A stretch of 64,000 nucleotides of DNA from Pseudomonas viridiflava (GCF_003702045.1 NZ_RBTP01000043.1:1-64000), one strand, 5' to 3'; positions 1 through 8,637 are shown, counted from the first letter of the stretch. The notes: generated from the sequence alone by a model not told the origin. Numbers and translations: made by a program.

Positions 1-599
1 TAACCCGCGCCGCCGATGAACTGGTCTGCACCCGCGCCACCGTAGAGGGTGTCGTTGCCTGAGCCACCGGTGATGACGTTGTTGCTGTCGTTGCCATAAC
101 CAATGAAGGCGCCTGAACCTACATAAGTCAGGCGCTCGACATTGGCCGCCAGGAACGTGTTGGCAGGGTTGATCACCGAGACGCGTACTTCGTCATTGCC
201 GCCGTCAGCCTGCTCGATGATGGTCGGGGCGTAGCCCATATCAATGTTGTAAACGTCGTCCCCCGCGCCGCCTTCCAGGCGTACCGCGTTGACGATGGTG
301 TACGGGCCGGCAGTAAGGACGTCGTTAAAGGCCGAGCCTATAACATTCTCGATGCCATTGAGCGTGTCACCTTCTGCATCGCCTCCCCGCCCAACAAGCC
401 CAACGCCCAAGCGCACATTTACATTGATGCCTTCACTAGATGCCGAATAATCAACAGTATCCGAACCAGCGCCGCCATCAATTTTGTCCGCGCCAGCTGA
501 GCCCTTGATGATGTCGTTGCCACCCAAGGCGTTGATTTCATCATCCCCGGCTGTGCCGACAAGCGTATCTGCGCCGGCTGTTCCATTAATAACGGCCAT
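1..599 (-). CDS. RTX-type calcium-binding repeat protein (C-terminus off the window)
   Basis: The minus strand is open from an ATG at 599 to the left edge (199 codons, no stop), so this is the N-terminal part of a longer protein. The RTX-like repeats start almost at once (GTAGADTLVGTAGDDEINAL, then GGNDIIKGSAGADKIDGG) and return near the edge (GGSGNDTLYGGAGADQFIGG). This GGxGxD pattern folds as a calcium-binding beta-roll in secreted type I substrates. The start is supported by AAGGAAG six bases upstream. No signal peptide is seen, as expected for type I export. No catalytic domain is visible in the available part, so toxin, protease, lipase, adhesin or S-layer-like roles stay open. Confidence 0.85.
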   Translation of the reverse strand, partial: MAVINGTAGADTLVGTAGDDEINALGGNDIIKGSAGADKIDGGAGSDTVDYSASSEGINVNVRLGVGLVGRGGDAEGDTLNGIENVIGSAFNDVLTAGPYTIVNAVRLEGGAGDDVYNIDMGYAPTIIEQADGGNDEVRVSVINPANTFLAANVERLTYVGSGAFIGYGNDSNNVITGGSGNDTLYGGAGADQFIGGAG

Positions 600-718
600 T
601 TCTTCTTCCTTGATATGAGGATGTATCGGAGGGGGTCGGTTTGCTTACAACAACGAATCAAAAATCTCTGCACTCACTTTCGGCTGCTGCGAGTAAAGCT
701 TGAGCGCAAGTCGACTTA

Positions 719-747
719 GGAATACGAAGAATATAAGCGGGTGTCAA
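719..747 (-). promoter_or_regulatory. Possible sigma-70 promoter of the RTX gene
   Basis: Read on the minus strand, a perfect -35 TTGACA (747-742) is followed 17 bases later by TATTCC (724-719). The -10 match is only moderate. Transcription would begin near 711 and leave a leader of roughly 110 bases. Confidence 0.35.
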
Positions 748-886
748 TTTCATTTGTAAGACAGTAATGCCGACACATCAGGGGTTGGCCAGACACAAAA
801 CATGAACATCAGCCATTTCCAGAAGATCCCATGCGACAGCGAACTACTCATCAAGGCGTGCTTAAAAAACAGATCAGACTGAAACG

Positions 887-912
887 AAAAACCCCGCCTG
901 GGCGGGGTTTTC
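887..912 (-). terminator. Rho-independent terminator of xenA
   Basis: The stem CCCCGCC/GGCGGGG with flanking A and T runs lies about 60 bases beyond the xenA stop on the minus strand. Its symmetric A/T flanks could let it work in both directions. Confidence 0.85.
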
Positions 913-971
913 AATCAACCAAAAGCATAGCCATTCCAGCTATGCCTTGATCCGGACCAACATCAGGTCAC

Positions 972-2063
972 TCAACGATACCGCTCAAGCCAATGCGCGT
1001 ACGGCGCTGGCAACGTCCAGGACGCATTCTCCTCTCCCAGTTCCTTGGCAGCGAAGTAGGCCCAGTGTGGATCCGCCAAGTGCGCACGACCGACGGAAAC
1101 CAGATCAAGCTGTCCGGATTTAACCGCTTCTTCAGCCAATTGCGGCGTGCCAAAACCCCATGCCGAGGTTACCGGAATGCCCGCTTCACGGCGTACGCGC
1201 TCGGCAACCGGGCCCATGAAAGCAGGCCCCCACGGGATGTTAGTGTCGGGGATGGTGAAACCGACGCTGACGCTCAGCAGGTCAAGACCACCGGCCTTGA
1301 AACGACGCGCCAGTTCGATGGATTCGGTGAGGGTTTGCTCGTCGCGACCATCGTATTCGATGACGCCGAAACGGGCGGTCAATGGCAGGTGCTCTGGCCA
1401 GACTTCACGCACGGCGGCCAGGGTTTCCAGCAGGAAGCGGCTGCGATTGTCGAAGCTGCCACCGTAGGCATCGGTGCGCTGGTTAGAGTGCTCCGAGAAG
1501 AAGCTTTGCCCCAGATAGCCGTGGGCAAAGTGCAGCTCGATCCATTCAAAGCCGGCTTCCAGCGCGCGGCGTGCGGCGTTGACGAAGTCCTGTTGAACGC
1601 GAGCGATGTCGTCCAGGGTCATTTCACGCGGCACTTTGGGCAGGTTGGCACCAAAAGCGATGGCGGACGGCGCGATGGTTTCCCAACTGCGTGCGTCGGA
1701 CTGATCAATATGGTCGTCGCCCTCCCACGGACGGTTGGCGCTTGCCTTACGGCCTGCGTGGGCAATCTGGATGCCTGGCACGGAACCGGCCGCCTTGATG
1801 GCTTTCACGATGGGAACGAATGCCTGCGCTTGCTGGTCATTCCAGATGCCGGCACACCCGGGTGTGATTCGACCTTCGGGTGCCACGGCAGTCGCTTCAA
1901 CCACCAGCAACCCGGCTCCGCCGCGCGCCATGCTCGCCAGATGAACGTGATGCCAGTCGTTGATGACGCCGTCGTCTGCCCGGTACTGGCACATCGGCGG
2001 GATGGCAATTCGGTTACGCAGAGTGACGTCTTTGAGGGTGTAGGGTTGGAACAGCGCTGACAT
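972..2063 (-). CDS. xenA: Xenobiotic reductase A, old yellow enzyme family
   Basis: This 363-residue protein is a flavin (FMN) TIM-barrel ene-reductase of the YqjM/XenA class, the same length as P. putida XenA and close to it along its whole length as I recall that sequence. Such enzymes use NAD(P)H to reduce activated C=C bonds, nitrate esters and nitroaromatics. Visible class features are Cys25 in PPMCQY, which tunes the flavin potential, and His178/His181 with Tyr183 in IELHFAHGYL, which bind and protonate the substrate. The start is supported by CGGAGA seven bases before the ATG. The gene is divergent from an ArsR-type regulator, which suggests control by that protein. Confidence 0.93.
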   Translation of the reverse strand: MSALFQPYTLKDVTLRNRIAIPPMCQYRADDGVINDWHHVHLASMARGGAGLLVVEATAVAPEGRITPGCAGIWNDQQAQAFVPIVKAIKAAGSVPGIQIAHAGRKASANRPWEGDDHIDQSDARSWETIAPSAIAFGANLPKVPREMTLDDIARVQQDFVNAARRALEAGFEWIELHFAHGYLGQSFFSEHSNQRTDAYGGSFDNRSRFLLETLAAVREVWPEHLPLTARFGVIEYDGRDEQTLTESIELARRFKAGGLDLLSVSVGFTIPDTNIPWGPAFMGPVAERVRREAGIPVTSAWGFGTPQLAEEAVKSGQLDLVSVGRAHLADPHWAYFAAKELGEENASWTLPAPYAHWLERYR

Positions 2064-2080
2064 GAATATCTCCGAATGCG

Positions 2081-2115
2081 TCGAAATACGATTGTTCGAT
2101 AGTATTCGAAATATA
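2081..2115. promoter_or_regulatory. Possible operator between xenA and the ArsR-type gene
   Basis: The divergent gap contains CGAAATAC, then 11 bases, then GTATTCG, and next to it TATTCGAAATA centred on TTCGAA. Nested dyads of this kind are typical operators of ArsR-family dimers. No binding data are implied; this is inferred from symmetry and position. Confidence 0.4.
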
Positions 2116-2140
2116 GCGCTAATTGAAACCCCTCGTTATC

Positions 2141-2452
2141 ATGCCGTCCATGCGAACCCTAAAACACCCAGAACCCGATGCCTTCACTCTCGACCGCGTG
2201 CTCTATGCGTTGAGCGACCCTGTGCGCATGGAAATCGTCCGCCATCTGGCTGGCGTGCCAGAGGCAACGTGCGGCGAATTATGTGGCGAAAGGCCTAAAT
2301 CCAGTGCCTCACACCACTTTCGGGTGCTGCGTGATGCCGGGCTGGTTCACACCCGCAACGTGGGCACGACGCACATGAATTCGTTGCGTCAGGACGAACT
2401 CGAAACCCGTTTTCCGGGGTTGTTGGCAACGATTCTTCGACAGTTGGGATAG
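2141..2452 (+). CDS. ArsR/SmtB-family transcriptional regulator
   Basis: The product is about 103 residues with one winged helix-turn-helix (recognition region CGERPKSSASHHFRVLRDAG). The cysteine motif of metal-sensing ArsR proteins is not seen, so it is more likely a non-metal sensor of the kind that controls oxidoreductases. In-frame starts exist at 2123 (TTG), 2141 and 2150 (ATG); none has a good ribosome binding site, and 2141 was chosen because the family fold begins shortly after. It is divergent from xenA with about 77 bases between starts, so it probably regulates xenA and itself. Confidence 0.85.
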   Translation: MPSMRTLKHPEPDAFTLDRVLYALSDPVRMEIVRHLAGVPEATCGELCGERPKSSASHHFRVLRDAGLVHTRNVGTTHMNSLRQDELETRFPGLLATILRQLG

Positions 2453-2502
2453 TGTGTTGATGCGCCCACGGCGGCCCCGTTTCCGAGGCCGGGCGTTGTC
2501 TG

Positions 2503-3819
2503 TCAGTACGCCGTATCGGCTTTGTCCGATGACTCTGTGGCAACGGCCTGAGGATGCTTCATCGCTTCAATCTCGCGATCGGCAGCCGACTGATCAAACG
2601 CGCCGTCCCACTTGGCAATGGCGAGGGTGCCAATGCCATTACCGATCAGGTTGGTGACCGCACGCGCTTCGTTGAGGAAACGGTCAACGCCCAAGAGCAA
2701 TACCAGGCCCACCAGGGGGATTTCCGGAATCACCGACAACGTGGCCGCCAACGTCACAAAGCCCGCCCCGGCAACGCCCGCCGATCCTTTCGAGGTCAGC
2801 AGCAGCACGCCAAGCACCACCAATTGATCGGCCAGAGTCAGCGGCGTGTTGGTGGCCTGAGCGACAAAGATCGCCGCCATCGTCAGATAGATGCAGGTGC
2901 CGTCCGAATTGAACGTGTAGCCGGTTGGCAGCACCATTCCAACGACCGAACGCTTGCAGCCGAGTTTTTCGAGTTTGATCATCATCCTCGGCAAGACAGC
3001 CTCGGTGGAGCACGTCCCGAGGGTGACCAGAATCTCGTCCTTGAAATACCGCACGAACGTCAGCAGCGGCACGCCTGACCAGCGAGCAATCGAGCCCAAT
3101 ACAACGACAATGAAAAACAGCGTGGTCACGTACAGCGCCAACATCAGGTGTCCCAGGGAAACCAGCGTGCCGATGCCGTATTTGCCGATGGTGAACGCCA
3201 TACCTGCACCGGCACCAATCGGCGCAAGGCGCATCACCATCGCCACAATACGAAACAGGCTCTGCAACAACAGGTCGATGATATTGACCAACGGTTTACC
3301 CGTCTCACCCAGCTGTACCAGCGCGATGCCCATCAATACGGAAATGAAGATGACCTGAAGCATGATGCCTTTGGCAAAGGCGTCCACGAGGGTGGTCGGA
3401 ATGATGTTCATGAAGAAGCTGACGGCACCGCCCTGAGACTCTGCAGCCTGGGCATAGCCTTTGATCGCATCGACGTTGAGCGTGCTGACGTCAATGTTCA
3501 TGCCCTCGCCCGGCTTCATCAGGTTGACGACCACGAGTCCGATGACCAGCGCCATTGTCGAGACGATCTCGAAATAGATCAGCGCCTTGCCGCCCGTGCG
3601 GCCCACTTCCTTGATGCTGCCCATCTTGGCGATGCCGACGACGACCGTGCCGAAAATGATTGGCGCGAGCAGCATCTTGATGAGTTTGATGAACCCGTCG
3701 GCGAGCGGCTGAAGCCTGGCGCCGATATCGGGAATCAGGTAGCCGATCAGACCGCCGATGACGATGCCGATCAAAACCTGGACGTACAGAAGCTTGTACC
3801 AGCGTGTGGCTGTGTTCAT
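2503..3819 (-). CDS. dctA: Dicarboxylate:cation symporter, DctA family
   Basis: This 438-residue inner-membrane carrier belongs to the DAACS family. Family signs are the hydrophobic helices from residue 10 onward, the serine-rich hairpin LTSKGSAGVAGAGF, and NLIGNGIGTLAIAKWDG near the C-terminus. DctA proteins import C4-dicarboxylates such as succinate, malate and fumarate with protons or sodium. Here the gene lies 77 bases downstream of a D-tartrate dehydratase gene on the same strand, so uptake of tartrate or a related hydroxy-diacid is a reasonable inference. It may be a second DctA paralogue rather than the main housekeeping copy. Confidence 0.88.
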   Translation of the reverse strand: MNTATRWYKLLYVQVLIGIVIGGLIGYLIPDIGARLQPLADGFIKLIKMLLAPIIFGTVVVGIAKMGSIKEVGRTGGKALIYFEIVSTMALVIGLVVVNLMKPGEGMNIDVSTLNVDAIKGYAQAAESQGGAVSFFMNIIPTTLVDAFAKGIMLQVIFISVLMGIALVQLGETGKPLVNIIDLLLQSLFRIVAMVMRLAPIGAGAGMAFTIGKYGIGTLVSLGHLMLALYVTTLFFIVVVLGSIARWSGVPLLTFVRYFKDEILVTLGTCSTEAVLPRMMIKLEKLGCKRSVVGMVLPTGYTFNSDGTCIYLTMAAIFVAQATNTPLTLADQLVVLGVLLLTSKGSAGVAGAGFVTLAATLSVIPEIPLVGLVLLLGVDRFLNEARAVTNLIGNGIGTLAIAKWDGAFDQSAADREIEAMKHPQAVATESSDKADTAY

Positions 3820-3896
3820 GGCTGTACCTCAGTGTTGTTTTTGTATGAGGACAAGCGCGGCCCTGTTGTGGAGCGCCGCGTCATGATGAAAACCGG

Positions 3897-5066
3897 TCAG
3901 CCTTCGCCGAGCTCTCGCATCACTTTGTAGAGTTCGGATTTGGCTTCGAAGCCGACACCCGGAATGTCCGGCAGGCCGACGTATCCATTCTCGACGCGAA
4001 TCCCGTCGGCGAAGCCGCCGAACGGCTGGAACACATCGGGGTATGACTCGTTGCCGCCCAAGTGCAGACCCGCTGCGATGTTCAGCGACATCTGGTGCCC
4101 GCCGTGGGGAACGACCCGGCGCGATGACCAGCCCAGTTCTTTCATAACATCCAGCGTGCGCATGTACTCCACAAGGCCATACGACAGCGCGCAATCGAAC
4201 TGCACGTAATCACGGTCAGGACGCATGCCGCCGTGGCGCAACAGGTTGCGGGCATCCTGATGAGAGAAGAGGTTTTCACCGGTCGCCATCGGCAATTCGT
4301 AGTGATTGGCAAGCTCGGCCTGCAAGGCGTAATCCAATGGATCACCGACTTCTTCGTACCAGAACAGGTTGTATTTCTTGATGGCTTCGGCGTAGGCAAT
4401 GGCGGTCTTGATGTCGAAGCGTCCGTTCGCGTCGACCGCCAGACGGCGACCATCCCCCACCACTTCCAGCACCGCCTCGATGCGGCGAATATCTTCGTCC
4501 AGCGGCACGGCGCCGATCTTCATTTTGACCACGTCGTAACCGCGATCCAGGTAGCTTTGCATCTCGGCCTTGAGCTTGGACTGGTCCTTGCCCGGGTAGT
4601 AATAACCGCCTGCCGCGTAGACCCAGACCTTGTCGTCAGCCACCCCATCGCGATAACGGTCGGCCAGCAGACGATACAGCGGCTTACCTTCGATCTTGGC
4701 CACGGCATCCCAGACCGCCATGTCGATGGTGCCCACAGCCACGGAGCGCTCACCGTGGCCGCCGGGCTTTTCATTCGTCATCAGGGTTTTCCAGATGGCG
4801 AACGGGTCCAGGTTATCGCGCTCCTTGTCGACCAGCGTCTCGGGGTCCGCTTCGCTGATGCGGGCCAGGAAACGGTCACGCATCAACGCGCCCTGTCCGT
4901 AACGGCCGTTGGAATTGAAGCCATATCCGATCACCGGTTTGCCATCACGCATCACGTCAGTGATAACGGCGACAACCGAGCACGTCATCTTTGAAAAATC
5001 GATGTAGGCATTGGCAATGGGGGAGGCGATGGAAACCGTTTTCTCACGAATTTCTACGATGCGCAT
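3897..5066 (-). CDS. tarD: D-tartrate dehydratase, enolase superfamily
   Basis: The 389-residue protein matches, in length and in many segments I recall, the characterised D-tartrate dehydratase of Bradyrhizobium, which converts D-tartrate to oxaloacetate. The N-terminal capping domain (1-125) carries YIDFSKMT and GYGFNSNGRYGQG. The barrel has Lys181-Met-Lys183 (VVKMKIG), the Mg2+ ligands Asp212 (DANGRF), Glu238 or Glu239 (WYEEVGDPLDY) and Glu264 (ATGENLFSHQD), and the general acid His321 in VPHGGHQMSLNIA. It is the first gene of an operon with dctA and is divergent from a LysR regulator, a classical catabolic layout. Another acid-sugar substrate is possible but less likely. Confidence 0.88.
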   Translation of the reverse strand: MRIVEIREKTVSIASPIANAYIDFSKMTCSVVAVITDVMRDGKPVIGYGFNSNGRYGQGALMRDRFLARISEADPETLVDKERDNLDPFAIWKTLMTNEKPGGHGERSVAVGTIDMAVWDAVAKIEGKPLYRLLADRYRDGVADDKVWVYAAGGYYYPGKDQSKLKAEMQSYLDRGYDVVKMKIGAVPLDEDIRRIEAVLEVVGDGRRLAVDANGRFDIKTAIAYAEAIKKYNLFWYEEVGDPLDYALQAELANHYELPMATGENLFSHQDARNLLRHGGMRPDRDYVQFDCALSYGLVEYMRTLDVMKELGWSSRRVVPHGGHQMSLNIAAGLHLGGNESYPDVFQPFGGFADGIRVENGYVGLPDIPGVGFEAKSELYKVMRELGEG

Positions 5067-5093
5067 GGTGAAGCGTCCTCTCTGATTGTTGTC

Positions 5094-5107
5094 CCCGGAG
5101 CTCCGGG
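5094..5107. promoter_or_regulatory. Perfect 14-base palindrome in the tarD/lysR divergent gap
   Basis: CCCGGAGCTCCGGG is fully symmetric and sits between the divergent starts, 28 bases before tarD. It may be an operator or part of one. A loopless palindrome is not a typical LysR T-N11-A box, so the link to the adjacent regulator is tentative. Confidence 0.35.
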
Positions 5108-5191
5108 TTGGTACGCACAGACTGTAGGGCTGGACGCGAAATCGGGGCCAATGCTATTAATGCAGCACCCTATGTGCACAAGGCATCACTC

Positions 5192-6058
5192 ATGGAACTC
5201 GTGTGGCTGGAGGACTTCAACGCCCTCGCCGAGAGCGGAAACTTCTCCCGTGCCGCCGATGCGCGGCATGTCACTCAGCCCGCGTTCAGCCGAAGGATCA
5301 GGGCGCTGGAAAGCTGGGTTGGCGTTGAATTGTTCGAGCGCACAGCCCAAGGCGCGACGTTGACCGAAGCGGGCCAGAGCATGCTGGACAATGCCCGCGA
5401 ACTGACGCGAAGGCTTTACCAGATGCGCGCCGATGTGAAGGAAGTTGCAGGTAAAGCCACGCGAACGCTGCACTTTGCCGCCACACACTCGTTGTCGTTC
5501 ACCTTCTTCCCGGCCTGGATCAGGAAGGTGGAAGACGGCGCCCCGATTGAAGGCGTCAGGCTTCACTCCGACAACATGGCGGCGTGCGAGCAATTGCTGC
5601 TCAACGGTGAAGTGCAATTCCTGATCTGCCATCAGTATCCGAATGTTTCGCCCCGTTTCGACAGCAAGCAGTTCGACAGCAAAGTCATTGGCACCGACAC
5701 CCTGCTTGCCCTGCAATCGCCCGAGTTGACGCAGGGAGCGCCGGTGCCCTTTCTCTCTTACACGGCAGAGTCGGGTTTGGGACGAATCATTGCGTCGTAC
5801 CTGCAAAACAGCCCGGATCATCCCGCCTTGGAAACGGTATTCAGCTCGCACCTGGCAGCCGTGCTGCTGTCGATGGCGTTGCAAGCCAAAGGCATCGCCT
5901 GGCTGCCCCAGAGCCTCGCGGCGCCTGAGCTTGTGTCGGGTCGTCTTTCGAAAAGCTCGACACCACTGCCAGACATCCCGACCGAAATCCGGATCTTCAG
6001 GGCAATGATCCCGCTGGGGGACTTTGCGGAGAAGTTCTGGGCGGGGCTTAAGGATTAA
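5192..6058 (+). CDS. LysR-family regulator of the tartrate genes
   Basis: The protein is 288 residues from the ATG at 5192. An N-terminal winged helix-turn-helix (MELVWLEDFNALAESGNFSR, TQPAFSRRIRALE) is followed by a periplasmic-binding-like effector domain from about residue 85. A longer reading frame starts at a TTG at 5108, but the family alignment clearly begins at MELVWLEDF. It is divergent from tarD-dctA with about 125 bases between starts, so it most likely activates that operon in response to tartrate or a product. Confidence 0.88.
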   Translation: MELVWLEDFNALAESGNFSRAADARHVTQPAFSRRIRALESWVGVELFERTAQGATLTEAGQSMLDNARELTRRLYQMRADVKEVAGKATRTLHFAATHSLSFTFFPAWIRKVEDGAPIEGVRLHSDNMAACEQLLLNGEVQFLICHQYPNVSPRFDSKQFDSKVIGTDTLLALQSPELTQGAPVPFLSYTAESGLGRIIASYLQNSPDHPALETVFSSHLAAVLLSMALQAKGIAWLPQSLAAPELVSGRLSKSSTPLPDIPTEIRIFRAMIPLGDFAEKFWAGLKD

Positions 6059-6178
6059 TGAGGGTGTTTTAGGGCCGCTGCGCAGCCCATCGCTGCCGTC
6101 GTAACCTCCGAAAGCGCCCACGCCCTGCGGGCAGAAGCAGGCTCGACACCGCGAAAAAGGCGGCTTACCCAAAAAACC

Positions 6179-7666
6179 TCAATGCTTCATCAGCGCCTCG
6201 ATGCCGCCCGGCTTGTCGTGCACGCCGAATCGGTCCACCAGCGTGGCGGTCGCGCTGTTCATGCCTATCACGTCCACGACAATCCCGGCGTTCCTCAGTT
6301 TCAAGACCACCTTGTCCAGAGCAGCGACTGCGGTGATGTCCCAGAAATGCGCGTCTCGCAGGTCGATGGTCAGGGTGTCGAGCGGTTCTTTCAAATCGAA
6401 TGCGCCTGCAAAACGATCCGCCGAACCAAAGAACACCTGGCCGATGACGTAGTAGGTGCGGTGGCTGTATTGCGGGTCGCGTTTCGAACTGACGTCGAGG
6501 TAACGGGCCATTTTGTTGGCAAAGAACATCGCCGCCAACAGGGTTCCGGCCACTACGCCATAGGCCAGGTTGTGCGTGGCGACAACCACGACCACTGTCA
6601 CCACCATGACCAGATTGGTGGACAAAGGGTATTCGCGCAAATTACGAATCGAGCTCCAGCTGAACGTGCTGATGGACACCATGATCATTACCGCGACCAA
6701 CGCCGCCATCGGGATACGCGCCAGCCAGTCGCCGAGGAAGATCATCATTGCCAATAGTGATATACCGGCGCTCAGGGTGGACAGGCGCGTTCTGCCACCG
6801 GACTTCACGTTGATCATCGACTGGCCAATCATGGCGCAGCCCGCCATGCCGCCGATCAGTCCGGTGGCAATATTGGCAACGCCCTGCCCTTTGCATTCGC
6901 GGTTCTTGTCGCTAGAGGTGTCGGTAAGGTCGTCGATGATGGTTGCGGTCATCATCGACTCCAGCAAACCCACCACCGCCAGCGCCGCCGAGTACGGAAG
7001 TACAGTCAGCAATGTCTCAAGATTGAGCGGCACGTCCGGCCACATGAACACCGGCAGGCTGTCGGGCAGCGAGCCCATATCGCCCACGGTATGGACATTC
7101 AGGCCCATGTAAACCGATATTGCGGTGAGCACCAGAATGCACACCAGCGGCGATGGCAACAGCGTGCCCACCACTGGAATCCGTGGCAGCAGATAGATGA
7201 TCGCAAGCCCACCGGCGGTCATGGCATACACCACCCAGGTAACGCCGGTAAGCTCTGGCAATTGCGCCAGAAAGATCAGAATGGCCAGTGCGTTGACGAA
7301 GCCGGTGACCACCGAGCGGGACACGAATCGCATCAACTCACCCAAGCGCAGATACCCCGCGATAATTTGCAAAACACCGCACACCAGTGTCGCAGCAAGC
7401 AGGTATTGCAGACCGTGATCCTTGACCAGATTCACCATGAGCAGCGCCATCGCGCCGGTTGCCGCGGAGATCATCGCCGGGCGTCCACCGACGAACGCGA
7501 TGACAGTACAGATGCAGAACGATGCGTAGAGCCCCACTCGTGGGTCGAGCCCGGCAATGATGGAAAACGCGATGGCTTCAGGAATGAGGGCCATCGCAAC
7601 AACGAGGCCTGCAAGTACGTCAGCCCGGACGTTCGATAGCCAGGCAGCCTTGATTTTTTCAAGCAT
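6179..7666 (-). CDS. SulP-family inorganic anion transporter with STAS domain
   Basis: The product is about 495 residues with roughly 10-12 membrane segments and a cytoplasmic C-terminal STAS domain (from about residue 400; LTIDLRDAHFWDITAVAALD). The N-terminal VRADVLAGLVVAMALIPEAI is the SulP signature. Family members carry sulfate, bicarbonate or C4-dicarboxylates, and the substrate cannot be read from sequence. An ATG four codons upstream (7678) is also possible; MLEKIKAAW was preferred because relatives start there. It stands alone, convergent with the LysR gene. Confidence 0.87.
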   Translation of the reverse strand: MLEKIKAAWLSNVRADVLAGLVVAMALIPEAIAFSIIAGLDPRVGLYASFCICTVIAFVGGRPAMISAATGAMALLMVNLVKDHGLQYLLAATLVCGVLQIIAGYLRLGELMRFVSRSVVTGFVNALAILIFLAQLPELTGVTWVVYAMTAGGLAIIYLLPRIPVVGTLLPSPLVCILVLTAISVYMGLNVHTVGDMGSLPDSLPVFMWPDVPLNLETLLTVLPYSAALAVVGLLESMMTATIIDDLTDTSSDKNRECKGQGVANIATGLIGGMAGCAMIGQSMINVKSGGRTRLSTLSAGISLLAMMIFLGDWLARIPMAALVAVMIMVSISTFSWSSIRNLREYPLSTNLVMVVTVVVVVATHNLAYGVVAGTLLAAMFFANKMARYLDVSSKRDPQYSHRTYYVIGQVFFGSADRFAGAFDLKEPLDTLTIDLRDAHFWDITAVAALDKVVLKLRNAGIVVDVIGMNSATATLVDRFGVHDKPGGIEALMKH

Positions 7667-8152
7667 TGGTTCACCCATTCAGGCACGGCATGGCGCGCAG
7701 CGTCGGGCGCTGGGCGATGCAGGTGCGTCTGTGTTCAGTGCAGTTGAGGATGTGCGGTGGCCAAAAATCGGGCACAGCAGAGAGCGACCGCGGTTAGGGA
7801 GCGATCTGAGTAACGCGAGGGGGGCGTAGCGCTAAGGCGGCGTAGGCAGCCAGTTGGAACGAGACAAGGTATTTCCTTCGACAGGTCATAAATTGACCGC
7901 CGGATGATAACCCTCAACGAGGGTGAGGACAACCGTCACCTGGACGCTGAGAGCGGCCATGCGCAAAGCTGTTCGCCGCATAGGCACATGGCATCAGTCA
8001 CTGTGCGGACGTGAACACCTTTGTTTGGCCATTTACGGATTTCAATCCCGCCATTTATGCAGGCAACTATGGAAATGCAAAAGCATTTCCATCGTCCCCG
8101 TTACAACTTCTTCGATGCCCGATATTTCAACGTGTTACGAACTGCGCGGGTG
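7667..8152. other. Non-coding stretch upstream of the SulP gene
   Basis: No credible gene is seen in these 486 bases; open frames here lack ribosome binding sites and family resemblance. It should contain the sulP promoter, and it holds a perfect stem-loop at 8069-8092. Confidence 0.5.
8069..8092. other. Perfect 10-base-pair stem-loop
   Basis: ATGGAAATGC and GCATTTCCAT flank an AAAA loop. It lies 60 bases past the stop of the DUF1652 gene on the minus strand and may end that transcript, but no T run follows on either strand. Confidence 0.5.
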
Positions 8153-8440
8153 TTACCAGTGTTTTACAGAAGCCTGTCGGTGGCCCAACGAAGATACCGG
8201 CACTTCGTTCATGGACATCAACAGGCGAGCTTCGGCAACCAGTTCCGAAATGGCACGGCTGGAGATCATGCTGTCCAGCTTGATTCCGGCCATGCAAATG
8301 GCGTGTTCCGGGCTGGCAGCGTTGGTCAGTGTCAACGTCAATGAATCGCCCTCGGCGGCGCTCCATTCACAGCGGTGGGGTAGCAACGACTGTTCGATCA
8401 TATGCTTGATTTCAAGCGTAGAAAGCCTATATGCGCTCAT
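8153..8440 (-). CDS. DUF1652 family protein
   Basis: This 95-residue protein has the compact DUF1652 layout: an N-terminal LSTLEIKHMIEQSLLPHRCE, a beta-rich middle (DSLTLTLTNA) and a helical SSRAISELVAEARLLM near the end. The family is widespread in Pseudomonas and has no established function. The start is supported by TAGGAA just upstream of the ATG. No signal peptide or membrane segment is seen. It is monocistronic; two direct repeats lie in its upstream region. Confidence 0.8.
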   Translation of the reverse strand: MSAYRLSTLEIKHMIEQSLLPHRCEWSAAEGDSLTLTLTNAASPEHAICMAGIKLDSMISSRAISELVAEARLLMSMNEVPVSSLGHRQASVKHW

Positions 8441-8547
8441 GATTTCCTACTGTGCATAATTAATGAGTGACCGCATTGAGACGGTGCTGACTTACCAGCG
8501 TTCCACATAAATACTTATTAGAGAGCCTGCTATTTAATACCGCGCCT

Positions 8548-8587
8548 ATTCTTGTACATCTCTTAAAAACTGCAACATTCCTGTACA
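8548..8587. promoter_or_regulatory. Two direct repeats ATTCYTGTACA upstream of the DUF1652 gene
   Basis: ATTCTTGTACA (8548-8558) and ATTCCTGTACA (8577-8587) are spaced 29 bases start to start in an AT-rich gap. Their position between the DUF1652 start and the GNAT gene end suggests a regulator site for the former. This is inference from repetition alone. Confidence 0.3.
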
Positions 8588-8637
8588 ACTTTCAGGTAAA
8601 GGTGTTTTAAATTATTGACCCGTTCAGTTAGTTTTCC

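Larger units (their letters stand above)
600..971. other. Intergenic region between the RTX gene and xenA
   Basis: No coding sequence is supported here. It holds a possible minus-strand promoter for the RTX gene (719-747) and a strong hairpin that should end xenA transcription (887-912). Confidence 0.6.

Noticed and set aside
419..673. 84-residue minus-strand open frame
   Set aside because: It is a shadow of the RTX gene in another frame, with no family resemblance.
993..2060. 355-residue plus-strand open frame opposite xenA
   Set aside because: It is antisense to a clear xenA gene; long antisense frames are common at this GC content.
6071..6087. GGGCCGCTGCGCAGCCC after the LysR gene as a terminator
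   Set aside because: The dyad is imperfect and no T run follows; it is more likely a degenerate extragenic repeat.
7679..8152. Possible tRNA or small gene in the gap before sulP
   Set aside because: No cloverleaf or TPsiC-type segment was found, and no frame has both a start and a ribosome binding site.
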